This document shows positions 43,218 through 54,323 of a DNA stretch of 64,000 nucleotides, in pieces. A program made the position numbers and the translations under genes. Numbering within the stretch: position 1 is the stretch's first letter; each line of letters begins with the position of its first letter. This DNA comes from Ceratobasidium sp. AG-K. Its lineage: Eukaryota > Basidiomycota > Agaricomycetes > Cantharellales > Ceratobasidiaceae. The stretch covers positions 5,642,001 through 5,706,000 of the forward strand of contig JAWNGF010000002.1 of the NCBI GenBank assembly GCA_037039685.1, in the 5' to 3' direction. Under the pieces are notes generated by a model. That model was not told where the DNA came from, searched no databases, and worked only from the letters and a program-made list of their open reading frames with translations.

Positions 43218-46200
43218 ATGTCGAACAATCCGGATGGGTCGCGAGGACTCAACATATTATCCTTCGGTAACTATTTACTCCCACTCGCCATTTTTAGCAT
43301 GGACCACTAATACGTTGGGGCGTCAGATGGGGGCGGAATTACTGGCCTATCATCGTTATATATCATTCGTGAGATCATGAATCGACTTCAGGCACATGCC
43401 GAACTGCCTACCCGACCGGAGCCATGGGAGTATTTCGACCTGATTGGCGGCACCGGTACTGGAGCGTAAGTCTGATAGTATTTTCCGAACGTCCACGGAT
43501 TATAGCTTACCTTTTCTCCACTCAGTCTGTCTGCCGTCATGCTAGGCCGGCTCAGACTGGGCTTGAACGATACAATTAGACTCTATCACCAGCTGATGAC
43601 TGATACGTTCTCAGCGAAGAAACGAGTGGCACTGGGCTCCGGTTTCAAAGCAACGAACCTGGAGGCAGGACTCAAGAAAATCATATTCAACGCCACGGGC
43701 GATGCCGATGAGATGCTGATGGAGGATAAACCTCAGGATGTAAAGTGTAAAGTGCAAGTTCGGATCATCGTACGAATAACAGTACAGATGCTGATTAAAA
43801 TAATATTCAGTGTTGTATATGCGATGTCTTTTCACAACTTGAACGCCAGTCTACCCTGTGCGTTTCGAACCTATCCTGCCAGCACTAACGTAATGCCCGA
43901 CTGCCCAATTTGGAAAGCCTTGCGAGCGAGTATGGCCCACCCCGAGCTATTCAAGAGCGTCGAGATCGAAGAGGAGGGTCTCAAACATCAGTTCATTGGG
44001 GGTGCGCTTGGATGCAACAACCCGACGGCTGAGCTGCTAAAGGAGATAAGCACGGTGTTCCCGACTCGGTTTGTATCGACAGTAACCAGCGTGGGGGCCG
44101 GACACGCAAAGACGATTCAGCTTCCTAAGCCAGGCAGGTTCGAGGGATTCTTCCCCATTGGCGAATCCCTTGCACTACGACTGCTGAGAGCTGCTCGAGG
44201 GATCGCCGAGGACAGCGGAAAAGTGGCGGAGGACCTGGAGACTCGGTTCTCACGCACGAGCAACATCTACTTTCGACTGAATGTGGATCAAGGCATGCAG
44301 AGCATCGATTCGACCGACTGGGAGAAGCAGAGCGCAGTAGCTAGTCATACTAGGGCCTATCTACGACTAGCAGACGTCAGCAAGCGCTTGCACGAGCTGG
44401 TCAGAGGGGCACAGGCAAGGCGGACCATGCTCGCGACGACTCATATTGGTTGGCATATATGTTATCTCATTGGGAGCGAGGCACTAAATCCATCTGTAGA
44501 CGGACGCATTGATATTCCGACCCAGGAAGACAATCACACAGCCCTAACGGTGTCAAATGGTGATAGGGTACCAGATAGAAGTCTAATTAACGCGCTAACA
44601 TTAAGTTCAGAAGGCTACACCCTCGCTATTTCGACCTCCGCCTCCATCAAACTTAAGCATTGCCCGCGCCCGACATTCATGTTTAAAGGTCGCAAGCTGC
44701 AGCTCAAAAAAGCAGAAAATTACTTCACAAGTGAGGACGAGCAACGTCATGTATTCGTATTCCACGGTCTTGGTGGTGCGGGGAAAACACAGACAGCACT
44801 GAAGTGCGCAGAGCTCATGGCCGATAGGTGAATGTCCTACATGAGCGCCTCTCCGTTGGCTCAACTTTTCGCTTGCTTAGGTTTGAAGGTATCCTGTTCA
44901 TTGATGGGACCTCACGCAGTAGCATAGAGTCAGCTCTGAGCCGGTTTGCTGAGACCAAACATGTCGGAAAGGAATACACCGATGCGCTACAGTGGTTCGA
45001 GCAACGTAGAGCACGTTGGCTGATACTGATTGACAATGTGGACAATCCCGGGGTCCGGGTGCATGACTACTTTCCTCGAGTAGATAAGTGCGATATTCTG
45101 ATCACCACACGGCACAAGACGGTTGCATGCCAGGCTCGTGGGCGGGATTCGGACTGCAAGATTGACGAAATGGATCCAGAAGAGGCAATTGAGCTACTGT
45201 TCGAGGCCGCGAGACTACGAAAGGACGGGCTGGAGCCTGCAGAAATTACAACAGCTTCTAGTCTTCTCCAGGTACGGTTTAAAAGTGGTTCTCGAAGCTT
45301 GAAATATTGCTGGGTTCTGACACATCCTTTCTGGTACCTACAACATAGGAGTTCGGGCATTTGGCCCTCGCAATCGTCCAATGCGGGGCATTCATCTCGA
45401 GGACGCAGTGCAGTATTGCCCGGTACTATAAAATGTTCCTGCGGGAGCGTCGAGAAACCTTGGAAGGCGATGGAATGACTAGCCTTCAGTTAGATGATTA
45501 TGAGCGCTCGGTATTTACCACCTGGGCACTAAACAAACCTCTGGTGGGAACAGCTTCCGAGAAGCTATGGAAGCTGTGTATCCCTATGCATCGAAGCGGG
45601 ATTTCAGAGGCAATCTTTCAGCGGGCTTACGAAAACCTCAAGCACTACAAGCCAACAGTACCTGCAACCGAATCGGAACGCAAATCACAGCAAGAAGTCA
45701 CAGATATCCTTGAACTATTTGCTAAAAATGGAGAATGGAACAGTCGGCAGTTCTTTGCAGCAATGGGGGAACTTGTTTGCTTATCTGTGATTGATTTAGA
45801 CATTACTACAAACGTTTATCGGCTTCACCCACTCGTACAACAGTGGGCACGCTCAACCCTACCACATGATGATGCGCCGACAAACACAGCATTCTTACTC
45901 GCTCGTTCAATCGAAGCCCGACGAGACACCGAGGATCACGCTTACAGGCGGGCAATGCTCCCCCACCTGACCGAAATAATGGATTCCAATCGGACCCCAA
46001 GCCCAAACAATGCTTGGGAGTTTGCAGCGGTCTATCGCACAATGGGCAACTTCGTGAAGTGCGAGCCCTTAGAGAAACTCGTGCTGAAAGGAAGAGCCAA
46101 CGCGCTAGGTGACGATCATCCTTCCACAATGGAGAGCTCGAGATACCTGGCCACAACGCAAAGAAAGCTTGGTCGACTGAAAGAAGCGGAAGTGATGCTT

Positions 46201-47160
46201 GTCAAAGTTATGGCTTCTCAGAAACGGGTGCTCGGAGACGACCATCCTGACACACTGTCGAGCATGGCAAACCTAGCGGCGACGTACTATGACCAGGGTC
46301 GGTTGGCAGATGCAGAGTCGCTCGAGGTCGAAGTGCTGGCTGCTCGCAAGCGGGTGCTCGGAGACGACCATCCTGACACACTGTCGAGCATGGCAAACCT
46401 AGCAGTGACGTACCATAACCAGGGTCGGTTGGCAGATGCACAGTCGCTCGAGGTCGAAGTGCTGGCTGCTCGCAAGCGGGTGCTCGGAGACGACCATCCT
46501 GACACACTGTGGAGCATGGCAAGCCTAGCAGTGACGTACAAGAACGAGGGTCGGTTGGCAGATGCACAGTCGCTCGAGGTCGAAGTGCTGGCTTCTCGCA
46601 AGCGGGTGCTCGGAGACGACCATCCTCACACACTGTCGAGCATGGCAAACCTAGCAGTGACGTACAAGAACGAGGGTCGGTTGGCGGATGCACAGTCGCT
46701 CGAGGTCGAAGTGCTGGCTGCTCGCAAGCGGGTGCTCGGAGACGACCATCCTGACACACTGTGGAGCATGGCAAACCTAGCGGTGACGTACCATAACCAG
46801 GGTCGGTTGGCGGATGCAGAGTCGCTCCAGGTGGAAGTGCTGGCTGCTCGCAAGCGGGTGCTCGGAGACGATCATCCTGACACACTGTCGAGCATGGCAA
46901 ACCTAGCAGTGACGTACCATAACCAGGGTCGGTTGGCAGATGCACAGTCGCTCGAGGTCGAAGTGCTGGCTGCTCGCAAGCGGGTGCTCGGTGACAGTCA
47001 TCCCCATACGCTAACTACCATGCGAAATCTCTCGTTTACCTATCAGGATCAAGGCCGATATGACGAGTCCAATGTCCTTATGGCTGAAGTGGAGGCGATT
47101 GGCCGAGGGCCAGAATCTAATTCCGAGTCCGGCCTCAACCCATTGTTGGAGTCCGGATAG
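43218..47160 (+). CDS. Patatin-like / NB-ARC / TPR protein (fungal NLR-type STAND protein), lipase site degenerate
   Basis: Architecture of a fungal NOD-like receptor. ATG 43218 (MSNNPDGSRGLNILSF) splices to DGGGITGLSSLYIIRE, the patatin oxyanion loop. The nucleophile elbow reads GGTGTGA, so the serine of GxSxG is Gly; the later DG(A/G) motif reads FIGGALGCNNP, so the catalytic Asp is also lost. A GC-AG intron (43754-43810, 57 nt, in frame) probably joins CKV to VVYAMSFHNLNA. The NB-ARC part has a P-loop HGLGGAGKTQTA, Walker B WLILIDNVD, ILITTRH, GHLALAI and a winged-helix end YRLHPLVQQWARS. The TPR part has six near-identical 42-residue repeats between diverged caps, ending at 47160. NLR types like this act in fungal non-self recognition and regulated cell death; here that is inference, and any lipase output looks dead. 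Confidence 0.85.
46190..47010 (+). repeat. Near-identical 126-bp TPR repeats in the NLR gene
   Basis: Six consecutive units encode RKRVLGDDHPDTLSSMANLA followed by VTYHNQGRLADAQSLEVEVL with few differences; the flanking units are diverged. Bases at a few codons vary between units (DTLSS/DTLWS/HTLSS; YHNQG/YKNEG/YYDQG), which is the pattern of internal repeat shuffling known for fungal NLR sensor domains. Confidence 0.9.
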
Positions 47161-47906
47161 TCAAACCATAGTTCGGTTGTACTTGTGCATTTACCCATCA
47201 CGTGCGTCCGCCCTTTACACCCATAACATCTCCTGCGCTAAACTAATCCGTGATCCTTTTGTTAGCGTTGTTTTCTGTCTCGAAGTGAACTTCTGTACTA
47301 GTTTTAGTTGCTTTTGAGGAGTTCGATCACTTCGTCGATTGGTCTTGTCTCTCTCATGTTACCGTGTATTCACTGACTATACGACTGTAAACCATGTAAG
47401 AAGAAGATTTTGAATGAGAACGGGGGGCTTGGGTGTTAGTGCCATTCTTAAAGCCAGCATAAGATCTAGGAAGTTGTCTTCACATGCAACGTGGTTATTG
47501 TAAGTAATCCGTCTATATGTAGTTTTGATATCTTTGAGATTCCCACACCTAATTGTGACACCGTCCCCCCAGGTTCCACGTGGGTTCCCCAGCATAGCTC
47601 TGCTGCGAGTGAGTCCACTGTCGAGTAGGCGGTCAGTTATTGCCACTTCGTGTCCATCAGACCCAATACCTTATGAAGCACAATACCTGGCCGAGTTGTA
47701 ATCACGATATCTCTCCACTCCTGAGCCTTACATTTGAGCTAGACTTGAGGCGTAATTATTAGTGGACGAATGAAAATTGCAAGTCCGTACCAAGAAGTTA
47801 GTTCAAAGGTAATCAAGGGCAAGGGCATATTACCTGGACGTCAATGTCATATACCTTCAAGATAGGGTTGAAGCGAAAGCCGCACCTGAGCCCACACTGG
47901 CATGTA
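47161..47906. other. Intergenic spacer, no gene seen
   Basis: 3' flank of the NLR gene up to the palindromic element. Short frames only, with no recognisable product. Confidence 0.4.
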
Positions 47907-48781
47907 CTCGGGGTTACAAAAAGTAACGCAGAAGGATAAATGCACGTCTCCCGCCGTGCATGCCTCCCGGATGCCATAGCCGCACTAATAAAAGTTGCAG
48001 ATAACGCAAGATCAGTGAAATTTGTGGCACTTATAGCGCGATTGCAGTTACGGAACTCATGCAGGGGTGGAGAGAGCAAAATTGCCCATATATCAAGTCA
48101 ATAAATACATGGAATTTTGACAGGCTGTAATAATAGAAATGATAGCCCGAGAGCTTTGGAGTAGCTTTTATCATTGAGTTATAAGTTGCAGTGGCCTCGT
48201 TGTCTGCATACAGTTGTTTCAAGCTCGAGGTTTTCCTAGTAACCCCATGTGAAATGACTACTCAAGCAAATCCGATGGATCTCCCTTGGGCTCGTAAGCA
48301 CCAAATTTCTTATGCGTGCTCGCTTGGATAAAGGGGCACGCAGGAGCACCCAAGTGGCTGTGCCATCGGTGCTCGTAGGTACTCCTTCATCCAAGCGAGC
48401 ACGCAGGAGCAAATCGGCGCTTGTTAGCACTGGAGGATTTTGGTGACGTAAAACACAGCGTGTTGTGTTGATCACAACTCACTACCTAATCCAATTCAGC
48501 CTTCGCTTCAATAAGTACATCTGCTCAGAAGGTCATCTACTACAATTTCTCTTACCACTGATTACCAAGATTCCATGTATTTATTGACTTGAGATATGCG
48601 CAATTTTGCTCTCTCTCCACCTCTGCATGAGCTCCGTAACTGCAATCGCTCTATGAGTGCCACAAAGTTAACTGATCTTGCTTTATCTACAAATTTTATC
48701 ATTGCAGCTATGGCATCCGGGAGGCATGCACGGCGGGAGACGTGCATTTATCCTTTTGCATTACTTTTTTGTAACCCCGAG
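47907..48781. mobile_element. MITE-like palindromic element with ~210-bp terminal inverted repeats (Tc1/mariner-type ends)
   Basis: Left arm 47907-48114 and right arm 48571-48781 are inverted copies with roughly 90% identity by eye. The ends read CTCGGGGTTACA...TGTAACCCCGAG and are flanked on both sides by TA (47905-47906; 48782-48783), the target duplication expected for Tc1/mariner elements. The 456-bp centre encodes no transposase. It contains a second, perfect 16-bp inverted repeat (48314-48329 and 48389-48404; GCGTGCTCGCTTGGAT). A non-autonomous foldback element is the best reading. Confidence 0.72.
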
Positions 48782-50029
48782 TACAAGGACCAGGACGCAC
48801 AGCTCAACACTTACATTGACTACAAGCGGCTCAGGCTAGTTCCTCTTATTGCTCGCCCTTTCCCAAATAAAACTTGTTTCTTTTGGCGTCCCCTGTTGAG
48901 GAGTTTACTGAGCAGAAACCCGTCAGACCTCGAAGGACCGCAGAAGCCTTGTTTTCGCACTACGATAAATTGGAAGCACCTCGCTCCTCGAACTCCGGTG
49001 CTCGAAACCCCAATGAAAGGCTCCAAAGTATGTATAGAATCAGTCAAAGGGGCCAAAGAACTTGCGAGTTCGACGACGTAACGTTTGTTTGATAATTTGT
49101 CGGATTGGTCATTTTGTATAATACACGTCAATAAGACAGAACCTCAGTACGACGACCGATGGGCAACGAGCGAGTTGAGATGAATGCCCAATGATCCTCC
49201 ATGGTGGTAGAAATAGTCGAGAGATCGCACAAGACCAAGGACCACAAGTGGCGATGGTCTCGTCCAGTGACGCAGTCAAGCGGGGCAACCAGGGTAGCAG
49301 AAGTTAAAATCAGCCTTCACGGAATGGGGTGATAATTCTGGTCGTTCCAGGGTTGTACAGGAGAATCCAAGGATGACCACGGACCGTGCGCACATGTGCT
49401 GGAGCCGGCGTCGAGTATCTGGGTGGATTCACGGCGGTTGTTGGGAAGTCCGGATCGTATCAGATAACATACCAGTCCCTGGGACGAAGAGTCATCCAAA
49501 CGACGCGCTGGGAGCTATACGACCTCCATCCTACTTGGTGACGATAAGCTGACAGTTTGACGGCTGAGGCGGCATGACGGGTTAGCAGTTGGCACTAATC
49601 AACTGATATTTGTCTTGCCTTGGAGCAGGTGTATGAATTTGGGGTGGCAATAACCCTCCGCAGCCGCACACGTGAGCCTGACGGGCTGTCTTGCTTTCCT
49701 TGTGGTATTATCGTCGTTTCCTGCCAAGTTTAGGTCTGCTCGCTGCGGGTGTCGATCTGCGTACGACAAGCAGCGCTGGACTCGTCAAGTCATGGGAGGA
49801 AGGGGCGGTGACGGTTAATATGCGGCGGATGGATGAACAGGTTTGTTCGATTCATTGCCGAGGTAGGATCGCCTACGTGGTGTCCCACGGAGAGCCTGTG
49901 ATAGCCTGTTGTAGCCACCACGGAGTGCCAGCTTCGGCTTTTGCGTGGTATCGAACCAAGCTGGCTACCGAAATGAATTCTGAAGATCAAGAACGGGGTT
50001 GTGGTCTCAAACTTGCACTGTTTGTTTGC
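48782..50029. other. Intergenic spacer, no gene supported
   Basis: About 1.25 kb with some open frames but no recognisable domain, repeat or convincing splice structure. Confidence 0.35.
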
Positions 50030-50511
50030 CACTTGTCTGCCACCATGTCACATGACGACTCCCATGTTCATTTCGGCTACCCCGGTCAAATAAATCTCAC
50101 TCGAGCAAAGGTCAAGCCATGTAGTCCGGCTAATACGTCTATATATGGTCCGCCCAGGAAGTATCCTACCAAGACATACAGTCGATTATCTTCCCATGTA
50201 CGCGTGGTCATCCTGAGATGTGCTGGATCGCCGCGGCCGGTGCCACACGCATAGCTGCGATGCCGGCAGCCCGAATCAGGTATATAGTCTTCGCTCAAAT
50301 CGTCTCGCATTACCTGGCGATCTATTAGCTCAACCTTTCATATTGTCGTAGGGATTCCAGCACGACGTCTATTATTACTTGAAACTCTCGAGGTTGTCAA
50401 ATTACCGAGGTCAGTCGAGTAAAAGGGATCTAGCTCACTCTCGCCCGCACCAGCACCGTTCTAGCCTCTTGACGTCCCAGCATCACTCCGCTGAAATACC
50501 CAGCCGCCCAA
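50030..50511 (+). promoter_or_regulatory. Upstream region of membrane-protein gene 2, duplicate of 41780-42277
   Basis: Shares ordered blocks with the upstream region of copy 1: CACATGAC, GGTCAAATAAA, AAGGTCAAGCC, CTATATATGG, CACGACGTC and TTGTCAAATTAC. The TATATATGG box is retained in both, though it lies several hundred bp from the ATG. Confidence 0.55.
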
Positions 50512-51032
50512 ATGACGCTCGAAACCGCCTACGCACACTATTTCGCCACCTCCCTGGTATCGAGCCTGACCTCCATCGCAGTCGTGCGACTACTCGCCAT
50601 CTCGCCATCCTCAACCTACCTAGCCATGGTCCTCGCCATCGCCATACCTCTTGGCTCTCACGCCCTGACCTACTTCTCGGTCCAGTCACCATCTCGACAT
50701 GACGTGGCGACCGCTTCCTTCCACTCACCCACCCCAGCTCGCATAAACCTCGTCTCATTCTTGTCATGTGCCACAACAATCCAACGGTACTACCTCCTCA
50801 CTCGGATCGATCTCGGCTTTCGAGACTACATATACGCCCCCGGATTGATCGAAACCCTCATCGTGCTTCGACTCGGAGTCCTATTCCGGAGATTATTTGG
50901 ACAACGAAGCAGCGTTCCCGAGGACGTATGCGAAAAGGGTGGCCCGGAGGTACGTCCCAAATGCGGTCACTGTACACGATTCTGATTGATTCCAAACAGT
51001 CCGTGTTGGGGCGGACAACCGAGAAGCAATGA
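50512..51032 (+). CDS. Small membrane protein, copy 2
   Basis: ATG 50512 (MTLETAYAHYFATSLVSSL). Paralog of the gene at 42278, with the same hydrophobic segments (MVLAIAIPLGSHALTYF, INLVSFLSCATTIQRYYLL, YIYAPGLIETLIVLRLGVLF) and the same DVCEKGGPE end. An intron beginning gtacgt at about 50949 and ending ttccaaacag at about 50999 leads to a last exon SVLGRTTEKQ, stop 51030-51032. The last exons of the two copies differ in sequence while the rest is conserved. Function unknown. Confidence 0.7.
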
Positions 51033-51216
51033 GCGCTATTTATCACGGCCAAAGACACATTCCATTTGTATTTCTACGCATACGCGACTATCACAGCATC
51101 TGTCGATTTCCTTTTGTGGGCGCGCGCATCAACGACTAGCGTTAGGGCCCTGGACCGGCAGGCACTGAGCAATATACATGCATAGCCACTGGGCACGACT
51201 TCACTATCACGTCGCG

Positions 51217-51223
51217 TATAAAA
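51217..51223 (+). promoter_or_regulatory. TATA box of the small membrane-protein gene at 51259
   Basis: TATAAAA lies about 40 bp upstream of the ATG at 51259. It would lie inside the coding region if the upstream in-frame ATG at 51178 were used, which favours the shorter start. Confidence 0.45.
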
Positions 51224-51258
51224 CCGTCTCGACGCGCGACTGGATTCTCCATCACATC

Positions 51259-51681
51259 ATGTCTGCTGCCAGTGTCGCCCAACTCAAATCCTTTCTTTCC
51301 ATCTCGCTCGGGCTCGCAACCCTCTCCCTTGGTCTATCCTTGACCAGCTTTGGCACGACCTCTTTCTGGCTGATCCCCGTCGCATGGCTGCTCACCGAGA
51401 TCCACCACTGGGGACTTTGGTTCCAGTTCCGTCGGACGCCCCAGCCTCAGCGCTGGTTCATTAATATGTACCTCGCCTTGATGATTTGGTGGGTGGGCGG
51501 CGCCGTGTGCGTGTTTATCATCTTTGCTCGCAAGACCTCGAAAACGACCAAGTGGACGGATACTGCTGGCCTTGTGAGCGGCATCGTTGGCGTCCTCGAG
51601 GCTGGAATGCTGGGCGAGTTGTGGAGGAGGACGGCCAAGCTGGCAAAAGAGACCCAGGGAACGGGAGAAGGAACTACGTAG
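51259..51681 (+). CDS. Small four-helix membrane protein, function unknown
   Basis: 140 residues from ATG 51259 (MSAASVAQLKSFLSISLG) to the TAG at 51679-51681, no intron. Hydrophobic segments: LATLSLGLSLTSFG, FWLIPVAWLLTEI, YLALMIWWVGGAVCVFIIFA and a weaker LVSGIVGVLEAGMLG, separated by a basic loop (FRRTPQPQRW) and a KTSKTTKW loop; the tail is polar. Layout resembles small MARVEL-like tetraspan proteins of basidiomycetes, but no diagnostic motif is seen. An in-frame ATG at 51178 would add 27 residues. Confidence 0.65.
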   Translation: MSAASVAQLKSFLSISLGLATLSLGLSLTSFGTTSFWLIPVAWLLTEIHHWGLWFQFRRTPQPQRWFINMYLALMIWWVGGAVCVFIIFARKTSKTTKWTDTAGLVSGIVGVLEAGMLGELWRRTAKLAKETQGTGEGTT

Positions 51682-52839
51682 GTCGTGTAGCTTCATTGGC
51701 GATAATCCAACTGACGAATTGCGTTGTAGCTATGGGTTATTACAACCATAATCGACCTACTCAGTTACGCTAGATATTATCACTTCGCGACGCGCATACA
51801 TGCGCTGGAAAGCTGTATGGGTTGCGGAGCGCATAAACCAAGCAATCCTCTGCGCTCGTGTTTTATATTTCTGCTAGTAATTTTCTCTTATAACAAATAG
51901 ACCTGTAAACTTGGATAGGACCGCTATCGGAGGATGAATGTTGAGGGATCTGGTTATTTCCTTTTGAAACGTCGCGAATCAACATCCCATGATCAACCCT
52001 GAGCCGAATGAAACCGGCACCAAGCGGAATAGATGTGCTAAGTGTCCGACCAGTCATATCTGACTATGTAGCCGCTCTCTGACGCACCATAATGACGTAA
52101 ATTATGCGTAGCAAGGCATTTCAGTGGGGAAGCAATCAACCCATAAGTTTGAGCAGCTCTTCGCGATGGAAATATCACCTCGGTACGATCATAACTTAAG
52201 CATTATCGAGCGCTTCATCCTATGCATGTATGGGGGGTGCGCAATGCAAATGGCTCGTTGTGCTCGTATTATTGGATTCTTGTTGCAACATTCATTTATA
52301 TCAAATACACCAGAAGGCTCCGGTAAATCTGCTATCTGGGGACAAGTTGTGGGGGCCTGGTTATTTCCTTTAGAAGTCAGGCGAATCGATATCTCGCTTC
52401 CTACTCTGAACCTGGTAGTACGAGCGCATATATACGCAGTACGGCTCCAAGGTCCGGCAAGCCCCAATCTGAACAGGCAACCAGGTGACCAAGTAACTGC
52501 CATGGCGACACACCAACAATGAGGTACAAGGCCGTTGACAAAGGACATAGCAAGGAGGACAAATGAGGAATGAACAGCTTATCCTAAGGGAAATGCCAAA
52601 GCTAAACAATCCTAATGTAAGCATTACCAAGCGCTTTGTCCGCCAAATTAAATAAGTGGCTAGCTTGCCCAAATCAATCATGTGAACCACTCCCATTGAC
52701 CAAACCGAAATCGCCGCACTGTATCGAAGGTCAACCACTTTACCTGAAGGTGAGGGAAACACATTGGTGAACTAGATACATGGGCTCTGATAAGCGTGAT
52801 TCAGAACCTCGCCACCGGTCGATACTTTAATCCACTGTC
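51682..52839. other. Intergenic spacer, no gene supported
   Basis: AT-richer sequence with short frames on both strands. No domain, RNA gene or clear repeat was recognised until the duplicated segments that begin near 52840. Confidence 0.35.
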
Positions 52840-53010
52840 GCCCACCTGGCGGTATCGAGTTTGGGAATACAACCCAGATTCAAACGTACGTATTCCTCCA
52901 CCATTGCTGCGCTCAGAGCCACGCTTACGGTCTGACCCGCTGCCATATCCCTAGTAGGGGACCTCGTTGGCCGCTTTGGGTGCATAAGTAAATCTCTCGC
53001 CTAGATAGCT
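52840..53010 (+). repeat. Decayed duplicate segment, copy 1 (possible WD-repeat relic)
   Basis: Aligns in order with about 54324-54460: shared blocks TTTGGGAA/TCTGGGAA, CGTACGT, and CCGCTTTGGGTGCATA. The + strand can be read as a decayed ...RVWEYN like the end of a WD repeat, but frames are broken. Low-confidence pseudogene. Confidence 0.4.
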
Positions 53011-53509
53011 GCAGCTACCTCAATTCCGGATAGTACAATATTTACGCTAAATGAAACATCCATTCAAGCCAAACAGGGCTTTGCAGTTCCAGCTAATGCA
53101 AGTCTGCAATGACGATCCGAAGCCTGGTTCAAGAGAAGCAACACAATTAGAAAAAGATCGATATCTATTTCTTATAATTATAATCATGCGAAATGTAACT
53201 CGGAGCTTGATCTCAAGTACATGTGAGTTGTATCGCTAAGACTCGAGACGGCCCATAAATACATTGGATACTATCGCGTAACGCGGCTCGTACTTGTCAT
53301 TGGCACCGCTCGCTCTGTGTCACGCGAAACGGCGTCCTTCTGATCCGATTTCTCTAAGGCTCAATGATCACTCACCCAACAGCGTCGATCCTTGCAAGGC
53401 AATACAGCCCCCCGAAACGAGACCGTCGGATCTCCTTCCCTTCCCAAACCCGGTGCTCGGTCGCGGGGTATCAATTGCAGGCCTATGGAGTACTCATAGA
53501 TTCGGTCTT

Positions 53510-53770
53510 CCCGTCAGAATGACGGAGGTATAGTTTCGTTCGGAAATATGTTGGATTCATCATTTGTATGACGCGTGAAAATAAAATAGCGGTCATCAGC
53601 GGCGGTGGGCATGGTGCGGTATGGGTAGGAAAGGGCCATGGATATGTTCACGCTGATATTCGAGGTCGGATGCAGGTATGCGGCAAGAGACCGGTAGTGG
53701 CCAACGATGTGTTTACTGGCACAACGAGGTAGCGTATCCATCGGCGTAGGAAATGTGATCCATCGATGTT
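53510..53770 (+). repeat. Decayed duplicate segment, copy 1, second part
   Basis: Clearly related to 54560-54830: both contain GAAAATAAAATAG, then GTGGGxATGGTxxGGTATGGGT, and later AAGAGACCG and TGGCACAACxAGGT in the same order. Divergence is high (about 70% by eye). Frames are interrupted, so this is relic sequence rather than a gene. Confidence 0.55.
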
Positions 53771-54323
53771 CCCTGTGAGAGCGCCACGCGATTTGGTAAG
53801 GGTATATGCGCACATCACTCTTGCCCAGGACTGTCCGCTTGGTGCTATTGCATTCCTCAAATATTAATCGCAGCGTCGATCCGAATCACCGCATATACGC
53901 AGCACTCGTACCTCCCACAGTGCCCGCATCGGTGTACCGAGCTAGCTGTCCACACCTTAAAGTGAGCGTTTCAACCATCCACAAAGTAAGAATCGATTTC
54001 GAGTTCGCCTCATATCGCTGGATATGCTTGTGCGGTCCCGCATGGACGCTAGCAGGTGAGGCGTGGAGGTTGGGTAGGTGGCAGGTTATCACTTTGGAGC
54101 AGGTATGCCCCGGTCGGGTTCTCTGTTGGTTTTCCCCATTCGGACGTGCCTCGCGCGTGACATGGTGGCAGCCGGGGAGACCTACAATCTTGGTAAAGCT
54201 AAACTCACAAGCGCGGGTGACGATAGCTGTGGGAGGCCCGCTAGTAGGCGCTAATAACCGAGGTCCCGAAACTTTGAGAGCGCTTATCAGTTCACACTGT
54301 TACCGCTCCACTGTTGGCACTGT

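Noticed and set aside
49691..50254. 187-codon plus-strand ORF
   Set aside because: No motif or sensible composition, and it overlaps the duplicated promoter region of membrane-protein gene 2.
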